From assembly GCA_964343505.1 (NCBI GenBank), contig CAYFJU010000004.1, forward strand, positions 1-64,000: a stretch of DNA of 64,000 bases. Reading direction: 5' to 3'. This DNA is from TCS55 sp964343505 (GTDB taxonomy: Bacteria > Fidelibacterota > Marinisomatia > Marinisomatales > TCS55). The position numbers were made by a program, and so were the translations under genes. The notes under the pieces are model-generated. The model saw only the letters and a program-made list of their open reading frames with translations, ran no database searches and was not told the origin of the DNA. Shown piece after piece: positions 57,315-64,000 of this stretch; the stretch's first letter is position 1; every line of letters begins with the position of its first letter.

Positions 57315-60203
57315 ATGCGCCGCATACTTCTACCTATTCTTCTCATTTCAATCATTTCCGCGCAGGAAAAAGATTATTTTCAGCAGTATGTCGATTATGA
57401 CATTGAGGTTACGCTAAATGATACGGATCATACGATTTCAGCCTATGAAAAACTGATATATAAAAATAATTCACCGGATACGCTTGAGTTTATCTGGTTT
57501 CATATCTGGCCCAACGCCTATAAAAATGATTCAACCGCCTATGCCAAACAGGCCGGGGAAAAATCACGATTCGGTAAATCTGATTCGACCCAGCGGGGAT
57601 TTATTGACAGCCTGGATTTTTCCGTGGATGGGCAAACGGTTGATTGGGAATACCACGAAGAATGGATTGACGTGGTTAAGGTGCATTTGAATTCACCGCT
57701 GAAACCCAATGATTCGATTTTAATTGAGACACCATTTTTCGTCAAAATTCCCCACGTCTTTTCAAGATTAGGGCACACCGGCAAGCATTATGAAATGACA
57801 CAATGGTATCCGAAGCCGGCTGTTTATGATCATAAAGGATGGCACCCAATGCCATACTTGAACCAGGGGGAGTTTTATTCTGAATTCGGATCTTTTGATG
57901 TGAAGATTACTTTACCGAAAGATTACCGCGTCATGGCCACCGGTGACTTGGTGGATGGTGAAGCGGAATATGCCTGGCTGGATTCATTAACCGCCATTTC
58001 CGATTCGATTCACAGTATGCCCGAAGAAGATTTTAAAAAATGGGTAAAATCCCATAAAAAAGGGAAGGGCAAAAAAGCGGAATCCGATTCAACAGTCGTT
58101 GAAATGAAGACACTCCACTTTCACCAGCATCACGTCCATGATTTTGCCTGGTTCGCGGACAAAAAATGGCTCGTCCAAAAGGGGGAGTTATCACTCGCTG
58201 ACTCTACTCGTAAGGTGACACTGTGGTCCTTTTACCTCCCCAAAAATGCCGCAAACTGGGAAAATTCAATCGAATATCTTCACGATTCCGGATACTGGTA
58301 CAGCCGTTATTACGGCGATTACCCTTACAATCACATCACCGCGGTGGATGGTGACCTATCGGCCGGGGGCGGAATGGAATATCCCAACATAACCGTGATC
58401 GCATCAATGCCCAGCATAGCTCTACTCGAACTGGTCATTATGCATGAAGTGGGCCATAACTGGTTTTACGGCATTCTTGGCAGTAATGAACGATACCATA
58501 CCTGGATGGATGAAGGTTTCAATGAGTATACCTGTATCCGCTATTGGCAGGATAAATATGCTGATCAGAATGAACGGTTCGTTGTTTCAGAATTCATTCA
58601 GGATAAATTGGGGGTAGCTAAGAATTTGAAATTCAGTTGGGTTGAATATTTTCAGTATAGCGCTTCAGCGAAAAGTCCAAAGGCCCAGCCCTTGAGTCTG
58701 AAAGCAGATGAATATAAGGGAGGGAATTACGGACAGAATTATTCAAAAACGGCTGTATTCACGCGGTTTCTACAGCACTATTTAGGCGAGGAGAAAATGG
58801 ATGAAATCATGCAGGATTACTATGAATCCTGGAAGTTCAGACATCCCTATCCTGAAGATGTCCGTACGATATTTGAGAAGCATACCGATAAAGATCTTAG
58901 CTGGTATTTCGACGGTGTTTTTAAAACAACTGATTACCTTGATTTCTCTATTCAGAAAAAAAGGAATCGCTTTATTATCTCCAATAATGGTGATTTGAAA
59001 ACACCGGTTGAAGTTGTTTTCTATGGTGATAAGCATAAGGAATTAGAACGGCGCTGGGTGGAAGGTTTCGAATGGCGAACATCCTTAGAAGCACCTGCAA
59101 ATGTATGGTATGCCATTATTGATCCTGATGAGCATATGCCTGATGTGGATCGGTCAAACAATGCCACCCGCCGTGAAACTTATTTTCATTGGGTTTGGGA
59201 TCAACCGACCTATTATGATAATGACATTAATTATTTCCCGTGGTTATTCAGTTATAATTATTACAACGGATTTTCACCCGGTGTCATGTTTTTCAAAGGG
59301 GGGACTCCCGGCTATACATCCGCGACCTCTTTATTACCCATGTGGGATTTTAAAAATCAGACATTAGTTGGTGGGATCAGCCACAAGAAAAAATTCGAAG
59401 CCAACGGCGTTTTTGACAAATCATCCTTTTTATTTAAAGTGAACCAATTGGAAGGTAAAAGTGGTGCTGATATTTCATATACGGGCTCATTTGGTGAAGA
59501 TGAATCCAGAAGTACTTTTAGTACCCGTATAAATTATTCCAGTTTGGATTCAGTGGCCTTTGATACGAGTCTGTACACCTCCGGTTCCTACCCTGTGGCT
59601 GAATTGAAATATGATCATGATTGGCAGTTGAAGAAACCCGGGAATTCATTTAGCTTAAAATCAAAAATGGGATTTGGTGAAGGATTTTCCACCGCAAGTG
59701 TCGAAACAAAAATAAACCTGAAACTCACGAAAAAAATCGGAACAAAAGTCCGTGTTTGGGCCGGTGGTTTTCTCAGTAATAAAAATGTTCCAAAACATTT
59801 CCGATTGTACTTAAGCGGTGGTATTGATCCTTTATTTTCAACCACCGTTTTTGACCGAACCGGCCAGTCAGGTATGGCGGTTCTGAGCAAACAATATATC
59901 CAGCGGGGACCAGCTTCGAGAGGACTGGTTACGGATGAAAATGGGTTACCGCTCTCGTCGACAGGATTCACGTGGGGGGTGAATATCGATCCAAGTATTC
60001 CCGTTTTTATTGATGTGGCCGGGGGCAACGATTTCAAAGATACCTATACCACTATAGGATTACAATTTGGTCCCATCATTTTTCCCTTATACCAAAGTTG
60101 GGAGGTTGAACAAAAAACCGCCAAGGATTGGAATTGGATAAAAGACCGTATGAGAATCACCTTTAGTTTAGAAGGAATTAAGATCCCGGGTATTTCAAAT
60201 TAA
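57315..60203 (+). CDS. Exported M1-family metallopeptidase with a C-terminal beta-rich domain
   Basis: A 962-residue protein with a signal peptide (residues 1-16). The M1 parts are the N-terminal beta domain, GGGMEYPNITV (GAMEN-like), HEVGHNW (His377, Glu378, His381) and DEGFNEY (Glu400), giving HExxH-x18-E. The thermolysin-like domain ends near residue 560. From about 640 to the end are Gly/aromatic alternating strands (SYNYYNGFSPGVMF, LKYDHDWQLK, LYLSGGIDP, LQFGPIIFPLY) that look like an outer-membrane barrel. An aminopeptidase anchored in the outer membrane is inferred. Confidence 0.85.
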   Translation: MRRILLPILLISIISAQEKDYFQQYVDYDIEVTLNDTDHTISAYEKLIYKNNSPDTLEFIWFHIWPNAYKNDSTAYAKQAGEKSRFGKSDSTQRGFIDSLDFSVDGQTVDWEYHEEWIDVVKVHLNSPLKPNDSILIETPFFVKIPHVFSRLGHTGKHYEMTQWYPKPAVYDHKGWHPMPYLNQGEFYSEFGSFDVKITLPKDYRVMATGDLVDGEAEYAWLDSLTAISDSIHSMPEEDFKKWVKSHKKGKGKKAESDSTVVEMKTLHFHQHHVHDFAWFADKKWLVQKGELSLADSTRKVTLWSFYLPKNAANWENSIEYLHDSGYWYSRYYGDYPYNHITAVDGDLSAGGGMEYPNITVIASMPSIALLELVIMHEVGHNWFYGILGSNERYHTWMDEGFNEYTCIRYWQDKYADQNERFVVSEFIQDKLGVAKNLKFSWVEYFQYSASAKSPKAQPLSLKADEYKGGNYGQNYSKTAVFTRFLQHYLGEEKMDEIMQDYYESWKFRHPYPEDVRTIFEKHTDKDLSWYFDGVFKTTDYLDFSIQKKRNRFIISNNGDLKTPVEVVFYGDKHKELERRWVEGFEWRTSLEAPANVWYAIIDPDEHMPDVDRSNNATRRETYFHWVWDQPTYYDNDINYFPWLFSYNYYNGFSPGVMFFKGGTPGYTSATSLLPMWDFKNQTLVGGISHKKKFEANGVFDKSSFLFKVNQLEGKSGADISYTGSFGEDESRSTFSTRINYSSLDSVAFDTSLYTSGSYPVAELKYDHDWQLKKPGNSFSLKSKMGFGEGFSTASVETKINLKLTKKIGTKVRVWAGGFLSNKNVPKHFRLYLSGGIDPLFSTTVFDRTGQSGMAVLSKQYIQRGPASRGLVTDENGLPLSSTGFTWGVNIDPSIPVFIDVAGGNDFKDTYTTIGLQFGPIIFPLYQSWEVEQKTAKDWNWIKDRMRITFSLEGIKIPGISN

Positions 60204-60296
60204 ATATTTGGAATCGAGGGCTTTACCTGAGGCATAAAAAAGCCTTAAATTCTTACCGCTTTTAGCGCCAAAATATTAAGATTTGAGGGATTAATT

Positions 60297-60728
60297 ATGT
60301 CTAAATGGACTAAAGATCAGTTTGTAGAGGATTTGCGAAATAAATGTTCACGGGAGATTGCCAAAATCGGTGAACGGATCATCGAATTTTCTGAAGACCA
60401 TGCCAGTGAAATGTCCTGGGGCCGGGGTGACGGCCATGGTACATTCACGTTTCGTTGTGATTCTGATTTTGGTATGCTGCCGATATTTCACATGACATCC
60501 GACGGTCAGCTCAACTTGCAAGTTAATTTCCTTCGGGAAAAAGAATTGCCCAAACAGGTGATGCGTGATATGGTTGTAAAAATGGAATCCAACTTCCTGC
60601 GGGATTATGATGAAGATTCATACCCTGTGGATTCCTATGAAGAAATGGAATACATGTTTCACACTTACTCCCAAGTGGATAAGTTTTTAGGTACCGTTGA
60701 AGGCGTTGTATATTGTCTGAAGCAGTAG
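60297..60728 (+). CDS. Unknown conserved protein, copy 1 of a duplicated pair
   Basis: A 143-residue soluble protein with SWGRGDGHGTFTFRCD, then PIFHMTSDGQLNLQVNFLR, a strand-rich core, and an acidic C-terminal helix. The W-G-x-G-x-x-x-G-x-F pattern followed by an S-D-G-x-L strand recalls a small domain fused to nuclease or restriction-like proteins, but I cannot name it. The gene has GGGATTAATT before ATG and ends one base before the VKOR-like gene. Residues 20-143 recur almost unchanged at 61688-62272. Confidence 0.65.
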   Translation: MSKWTKDQFVEDLRNKCSREIAKIGERIIEFSEDHASEMSWGRGDGHGTFTFRCDSDFGMLPIFHMTSDGQLNLQVNFLREKELPKQVMRDMVVKMESNFLRDYDEDSYPVDSYEEMEYMFHTYSQVDKFLGTVEGVVYCLKQ

Positions 60729-60843
60729 CTTGAGCGAAAATCTCTATTATTTTTGCGCCCTGTTGGCTTTGGCCGGCGGGGCGTTTTCTTTTTATTTCTA
60801 TGGCGTGTATCGGAGGTGGATATCCTATAGACAGTGGTGGATC
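60357..60843 (+). repeat. Near-identical tandem duplication, copy 1
   Basis: This 487-base stretch matches 61901-62387 at a constant offset of 1544 bases. I count about three differences. It spans most of the unknown gene and the first third of the VKOR-like gene. Beyond 60843 identity falls abruptly to about three quarters. Confidence 0.85.
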
Positions 60844-61143
60844 CCGCACTTTTGTGAATTGGATTCAGGCGAATGTACTTCTATTGTTGATTCCAAATTC
60901 GGACGAATTATTGGTGTCCCCAATGCGTTGGTCGGTAGTCTGTTCTTGTTGGGTTATACTTATGTCTTGGCCGGCGTACCTATGGGTTGGGTGGAATGGA
61001 CCATACCATTCTATATGGGGTTATTTACGGTTCTGGTTGGCGTTTATTTAATATATGGGTTGACTCGCCTCAAGGTTGCCTGCCCCATTTGTATGACTGT
61101 ACATGTTTTGAATGGAATTATTTTTCTGCTTCAAATAATATAA
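60730..61143 (+). CDS. Vitamin K epoxide reductase (VKOR)-family membrane protein
   Basis: A 137-residue protein starting at TTG with about four helices. VKOR landmarks are HFCELDSGECTSIVDSKFG (loop Cys pair), GVPNALVGSLFLLGYTYV, and VACPICMTVHVLNGIIF (the CxxC active site in the last helix). VKOR homologues pass electrons from DsbA-like proteins to quinone to drive disulfide formation in the envelope. No thioredoxin-fold partner is fused or nearby. It starts one base after the unknown gene, so the two are translated together. Confidence 0.82.
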   Translation: MSENLYYFCALLALAGGAFSFYFYGVYRRWISYRQWWIPHFCELDSGECTSIVDSKFGRIIGVPNALVGSLFLLGYTYVLAGVPMGWVEWTIPFYMGLFTVLVGVYLIYGLTRLKVACPICMTVHVLNGIIFLLQII

Positions 61144-61155
61144 AGAATTGCAACG

Positions 61156-61485
61156 ATGAGTTTGCGAATCGTTGCGGGGGACACTCATAAAAAAGACGGT
61201 GTAGAATTGATTCCTGCCTATACTACTGTTTCGACAGACAGGCACTCATCATTTTTGTCCAATAAAATCGTAGAATTGCTAAATTCACACATGGGTGCTT
61301 CACTCTATTTACTCCTTTTCATCATTACCATTTTCATCGGTGTGGTCATTTTGATAGCCAGAACCAACCGAGCGGAAGATGCATACGATGATCTTGAAAC
61401 CGATGAATGGGATTGTCCTGGATGTGGTTTCCACGTTCAGGCTGGAGATAAGTGCATTTATTGTGGTGCAAAGAAGCGCCAATAA
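61156..61485 (+). CDS. Single-span membrane protein with a C-terminal zinc ribbon
   Basis: A 109-residue frame. One hydrophobic helix (about 50-69, LYLLLFIITIFIGVVILI) is followed by an acidic linker and WDCPGCGFHVQAGDKCIYCG, a four-Cys zinc ribbon. The ribbon should face the cytoplasm. The N-terminal 45 residues are of uncertain reality, and a later start is possible. It lies between the two VKOR copies. Role unknown. Confidence 0.6.
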   Translation: MSLRIVAGDTHKKDGVELIPAYTTVSTDRHSSFLSNKIVELLNSHMGASLYLLLFIITIFIGVVILIARTNRAEDAYDDLETDEWDCPGCGFHVQAGDKCIYCGAKKRQ

Positions 61486-61532
61486 TTCATAAAATTCCGT
61501 ATATTTGACGTCCTAAACTGGATATATATGCT

Positions 61533-61688
61533 TTGAAATTATTATCACCTCTAACACGTTTTCTTCTCATGGCCGAGGAAATTAATGCCCTATGGTATAT
61601 CGTATATGATTTTTATCTTCTTCCGGATGGAAGATTAGATGCTTTTTTAAGTTCATCCGGTCATCGATTAAAGGAATTGGCTGCTTAA
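61533..61688 (+). CDS. Short frame coupled to the second unknown-gene copy
   Basis: A 51-residue frame from TTG 61533 (MKLLSPLTRFLLMAEEINAL and on to GHRLKELAA), with an inner ATG at 61569. Its stop TAA overlaps the next ATG (TAATG). I do not recognise it. It may be a remnant of the gene that supplied the new N-terminus of the frame at 61688. The remainder of the 61486-61687 gap shows nothing else. Confidence 0.3.
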   Translation: MKLLSPLTRFLLMAEEINALWYIVYDFYLLPDGRLDAFLSSSGHRLKELAA

Positions 61689-62272
61689 TGAAAAACCCTG
61701 CAGATCTTTATAACTTAAAAAGTGAAAAAAGTGTCCAACCTATGGGGTCCACTTCTCTCTTCGGGAATGGATTGGAAGAGGGTGTTTTGTTAAGAGCCGG
61801 AATTGATTTGAGAAAGTGTGTAATAGGCCTATCTGAAAATGAAGAAGTGAATATGCTATTTGCAAATCGCGCCAAAGAAGTTGGGAAGATTTCACCTGAG
61901 ATTGCCAAAATCGGTGAACGGATCATCGAATTTTCTGAGGACCATGCCAGTGAAATGTCCTGGGGCCGGGGTAACGGCCATGGTACATTCACGTTTCGTT
62001 GTGATTCTGATTTTGGTATGCTGCCGATATTTCACATGACATCCGACGGTCAGCTCAACTTGCAAGTTAATTTCCTTCGGGAAAAAGAATTGCCCAAACA
62101 GGTGATGCGTGATATGGTTGTAAAAATGGAATCCAACTTCCTGCGGGATTATGATGAAGATTCATACCCTGTGGATTCCTATGAAGAAATGGAATACATG
62201 TTTCACACTTACTCCCAAGTGGATAAGTTTTTAGGTACCGTTGAAGGCGTTGTATATTGTCTGAAGCAGTAG
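61688..62272 (+). CDS. Chimeric second copy of the unknown protein
   Basis: A 194-residue frame. Residues 71-194 repeat residues 20-143 of the protein at 60297 almost exactly. Residues 1-70 are different: KNPADLYNLKSEKSVQPMG and GNGLEEGVLLRAGIDLRK. The first dozen residues resemble the KDPADLYxL segment of NAD-dependent DNA ligase, weakly. The fusion probably arose when the duplication landed in another gene. It may or may not be expressed. Confidence 0.5.
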   Translation: MKNPADLYNLKSEKSVQPMGSTSLFGNGLEEGVLLRAGIDLRKCVIGLSENEEVNMLFANRAKEVGKISPEIAKIGERIIEFSEDHASEMSWGRGNGHGTFTFRCDSDFGMLPIFHMTSDGQLNLQVNFLREKELPKQVMRDMVVKMESNFLRDYDEDSYPVDSYEEMEYMFHTYSQVDKFLGTVEGVVYCLKQ

Positions 62273-62387
62273 CTTGAGCGAAAATCTCTATTATTTTTGC
62301 GCCCTGTTGGCTTTGGCCGGCGGGGCGTTTTCTTTTTATTTCTATGGCGTGTATCGGGGGTGGATATCCTATAGACAGTGGTGGATA
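61901..62387 (+). repeat. Near-identical tandem duplication, copy 2
   Basis: Second copy of the 487-base unit at 60357. Its right edge falls inside the VKOR-like gene, after which the two copies differ at about one base in four. Confidence 0.85.
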
Positions 62388-62692
62388 CCGCGCTTCTGTG
62401 AATTGGATTCAGACAAATGTACCTCAATCGTTGATTCCCACTATGGCCGACTAGCGGGGGCCCCAACGCACTTTTTGGGAGTTTGTTCATGCTGTGTTAT
62501 TCCTTTGCTTCGGTGGGTGTACCATTGGATTGGGTTAAACCCAGCTTACCAATGTATTTTGGTTTATTTACAATTATAATTGGAATTTACCTGATATATG
62601 GCTTGTTTCGCCTCAAAGTGGCCTGCCCGGTTTGTTTAACGGTACATTCAATAAACTTGATTATTTTTATCCGGCAACTCGCAATATTTTAA
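62274..62692 (+). pseudogene. Frameshifted second VKOR-like gene
   Basis: The start matches the intact VKOR copy (FCELDSDKCTSIVDSHYG), then the frame goes astray after GRLAGAPTHF. The correct protein continues in another frame (YSFASVGVPLDWVKPSLPMY, then VACPVCLTVHSINLIIF). Comparison with copy 1 places a one-base loss at about 62473-62480, in the run CGCACTTTTTGGG. All active-site Cys are still encoded, so the damage is recent, unless it is a sequencing error. Confidence 0.78.
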
Positions 62693-62719
62693 TTACTACC
62701 ACTTTTTGCTTGGAGTATA

Positions 62720-62735
62720 TATAAAGTACTTTATA
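62720..62735. promoter_or_regulatory. 16-base palindromic operator before the membrane/winged-helix pair
   Basis: TATAAAGTACTTTATA is a perfect palindrome 28 bases before the ATG at 62764. A further half-site TATAAAGTA follows at 62738-62746. It is a likely binding site for the winged-helix protein encoded at 63352, giving autoregulation. Confidence 0.55.
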
Positions 62736-62763
62736 ATATAAAGTATTATTAACAGAGGGAAAA

Positions 62764-63348
62764 ATGACAAATAAAACAATCCAAGACGATTTAGCTTTTA
62801 TAAAGAAAATTGTGGAAGAGAGCAGGAAGAATGTTTGTGCCAGCGGTGACCACCTGATCGTATGGGGAATCCTAATTTCTATTGCCTTGGTAGTGAGTTG
62901 GATTCTTGCGCTAAATCAAATAAGCGGTATGACAGAATGGATCCACTGGGGACTGGTCATTGCCGGAGGATGGCTGTTTGAACTGATTTACAATCGAAAA
63001 GTTGGTCGGAACAAACCAGTCAGGACCTACGCGGAAAAAGCTGATGGAATGTTGTGGCTGGCCATAGGAATCACAATGACCACTGTCGGTTTTTTCGGTG
63101 GTTGGGGTGGTGCGATAAACACTCAATTTTTATCCCCATTATTTTCTGCTATTCTGGCTATCGGTTACTTTTCATCCGGTGTGATATATGATGTGAAGTG
63201 GATTCGTAATCTGGCTTTTGGCTGGTGGGGAGGGGCCATTATAATGTTCATTTTTCCCGGAATGTATCACTTGCTGTTGATGGCCGGGATGATGATCGCT
63301 TTCCAGACTATTCCAGGATTCATCATTAAAAAATCCTGGAGTAATTGA
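62764..63348 (+). CDS. Membrane protein of unknown function paired with a winged-helix regulator
   Basis: A 194-residue protein. After a 30-residue soluble start (TIQDDLAFIKKIVEESRKN) come about six helices (35-55, 60-77, 100-115, 122-140, 147-162, 165-182). It has a good ribosome site (AGAGGG). The gene for a winged-helix protein follows after three bases. Such membrane/regulator pairs are frequent in FCB bacteria, but I know no assigned role. Confidence 0.65.
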   Translation: MTNKTIQDDLAFIKKIVEESRKNVCASGDHLIVWGILISIALVVSWILALNQISGMTEWIHWGLVIAGGWLFELIYNRKVGRNKPVRTYAEKADGMLWLAIGITMTTVGFFGGWGGAINTQFLSPLFSAILAIGYFSSGVIYDVKWIRNLAFGWWGGAIIMFIFPGMYHLLLMAGMMIAFQTIPGFIIKKSWSN

Positions 63349-63351
63349 TAC

Positions 63352-63648
63352 GTGTCCGATTTTGATTATAAACAGTTAGACGATATCATCCATTCCCGGA
63401 TTCGATTGGCGATTATGGCTTTGTTGGTGTCTGTGGAATCTGCCACTTTCGTCTTTATCCGAGATAAAATTAATGCAAGCGACGGTAATTTGAGTGTTCA
63501 AATTCGGAAGCTGGAGGATGTGAAATATGTTTCAGCCACGAAAAAATTTGTGGACCGTAAACCAGTGACAACCTATAAAATTACCGAACTTGGTCAAAAA
63601 GCTTTTGAAAAATATGTGAATCGATTAAGTGGTTTAATCAATCCATGA
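63352..63648 (+). CDS. Winged-helix transcriptional regulator (MarR/HTH_34-like)
   Basis: A 98-residue protein starting at GTG. SRIRLAIMALLVSVESATFVF leads into the helix-turn-helix FIRDKINASDGNLSVQIRKL, and the wing is FVDRKPVTTYKITELGQKAF. It is a single-domain regulator of the HTH_34/PadR-MarR kind. Coupled to the membrane protein gene, it probably represses the pair through the palindrome at 62720. Confidence 0.82.
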   Translation: MSDFDYKQLDDIIHSRIRLAIMALLVSVESATFVFIRDKINASDGNLSVQIRKLEDVKYVSATKKFVDRKPVTTYKITELGQKAFEKYVNRLSGLINP

Positions 63649-63666
63649 TTAATAAGGAATAAAATA

Positions 63667-64000
63667 ATGAAAATAATACAACTCATGATTGTTCTTACAT
63701 TGATTTCATGTTTTGGTGAAATACCAAATTACTATAAACCGTGGCAACTCGATTATTATAAGCAATTTGATGATATTCGTGTTCAGGTTGTCGCCCATGG
63801 ATTACTAGCACCAAATGCACATAATACCCAACCGTGGATTGTAAAGCTTGATAAAGACAATTCTGATGTTTTTGAACTCTATGCAGATCCGGAAAGATTA
63901 CTGCCAGAGACTGACCCACCTGCCCGGCAAATTACTATCAGTCAGGGCACCTTTCTCGAAACTGCTAAAATTGCAGCCAGTCATTTGGGATATGATTTTA
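63667..64000 (+). CDS. Exported nitroreductase-like lipoprotein (5' part, runs off the window)
   Basis: The frame begins MKIIQLMIVLTLISCFGE, a lipoprotein signal with Cys at residue 15, and has AAGGAAT upstream. The mature part holds LLAPNAHNTQPWIVKL, the FMN-contact motif of the Acg-like nitroreductase family, and YADPERLLPETDPPARQ. The frame is open to the last base, so the C-terminal part is missing. A surface or periplasmic nitroreductase is uncommon but known. Function inferred. Confidence 0.7.
   Translation, partial: MKIIQLMIVLTLISCFGEIPNYYKPWQLDYYKQFDDIRVQVVAHGLLAPNAHNTQPWIVKLDKDNSDVFELYADPERLLPETDPPARQITISQGTFLETAKIAASHLGYDF

Noticed and set aside
1..64000. tRNA, rRNA, CRISPR array, transposase, integrase or attachment site
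   Set aside because: No spaced direct repeats, cloverleaf, ribosomal RNA segment or DDE/serine/tyrosine recombinase motif was seen in a reading of both strands.

Overview
The window looks like a chromosome segment of a marine or other anoxia-tolerant, Gram-negative FCB-group bacterium, most plausibly Candidatus Marinimicrobia (SAR406) or a close relative. The reasons are indirect: moderate GC, outer-membrane proteins (porin, CarboxypepD-reg TonB receptor, HmuY-like lipoprotein), a MoaC-MogA fusion, many ATGA-type overlaps, and a cytoplasmic polysulfide/sulfite-type molybdoenzyme operon of the kind reported for SAR406. No rRNA, tRNA, CRISPR array, transposase or phage module was seen, so the assignment is inference.

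Layout. 1-7030: a DNA-methylase remnant, then a plus-strand envelope locus with a porin, an exported FMN-binding protein, a four-helix membrane protein, a small Cys protein, an exported CbiX-type chelatase homologue, a TetR regulator, a TonB-dependent receptor and an HmuY-like lipoprotein. I read this as a heme or metallo-tetrapyrrole/iron acquisition locus. 7275-12394 (minus): two exported amidohydrolase-family proteins and a LOG-family protein. 12534-17268: a lipoprotein, an OsmC protein and a non-oxidative pentose-phosphate cluster (rpe, tkt, rpiB) separated by dispersed inverted repeats. 17279-22675 (minus): a serine hydrolase, an AbiE toxin-antitoxin operon lying between two broken VOC genes, a metallophosphoesterase and mobA.

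22752-35992 (plus) is the most coherent block. An ArsR regulator, TusA, DsrE2, a rhodanese-persulfide dioxygenase fusion, a four-cluster FeS/NrfD fusion and a large Mo-bisMGD oxidoreductase without a Tat signal are followed by a probable Moco riboswitch, moaA, moaC-mogA, a TauE/SafE exporter, moeA, moaD and moaE. Together they suggest cytoplasmic oxidation of protein-bound persulfide through sulfite, with the cofactor made in cis. A Phd/RelE toxin-antitoxin pair sits inside this block, and a decayed moaC copy plus an AAA-ATPase remnant show rearrangement.

36023-39603 carries a DASS transporter, a tandem UspA protein and glutamate dehydrogenase. 39781-50827 (minus) is a tightly overlapping purine-catabolism operon: guanine deaminase, xanthine dehydrogenase A/B/C, allantoinase, allantoicase, OHCU decarboxylase, an HpcH/CitE-like protein, HIU hydrolase and a PuuD-type membrane urate hydroxylase, headed by an internally deleted adenosine deaminase. 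A second PuuD-like gene lies just beyond. 52483-54822 is a peroxide-response group (Cys-rich protein, PerR, thioredoxin-reductase-like protein, AhpC) with a perfect 7-1-7 Per/Fur box in the divergent promoter. 54958-60203 encodes an MMPL/RND exporter and an M1 peptidase that may carry a C-terminal barrel. 60297-62692 is a recent, mosaic tandem duplication of an unknown gene plus a VKOR-like gene, with the second VKOR frameshifted. The window ends with a membrane protein/winged-helix pair and the start of an exported nitroreductase-like lipoprotein.
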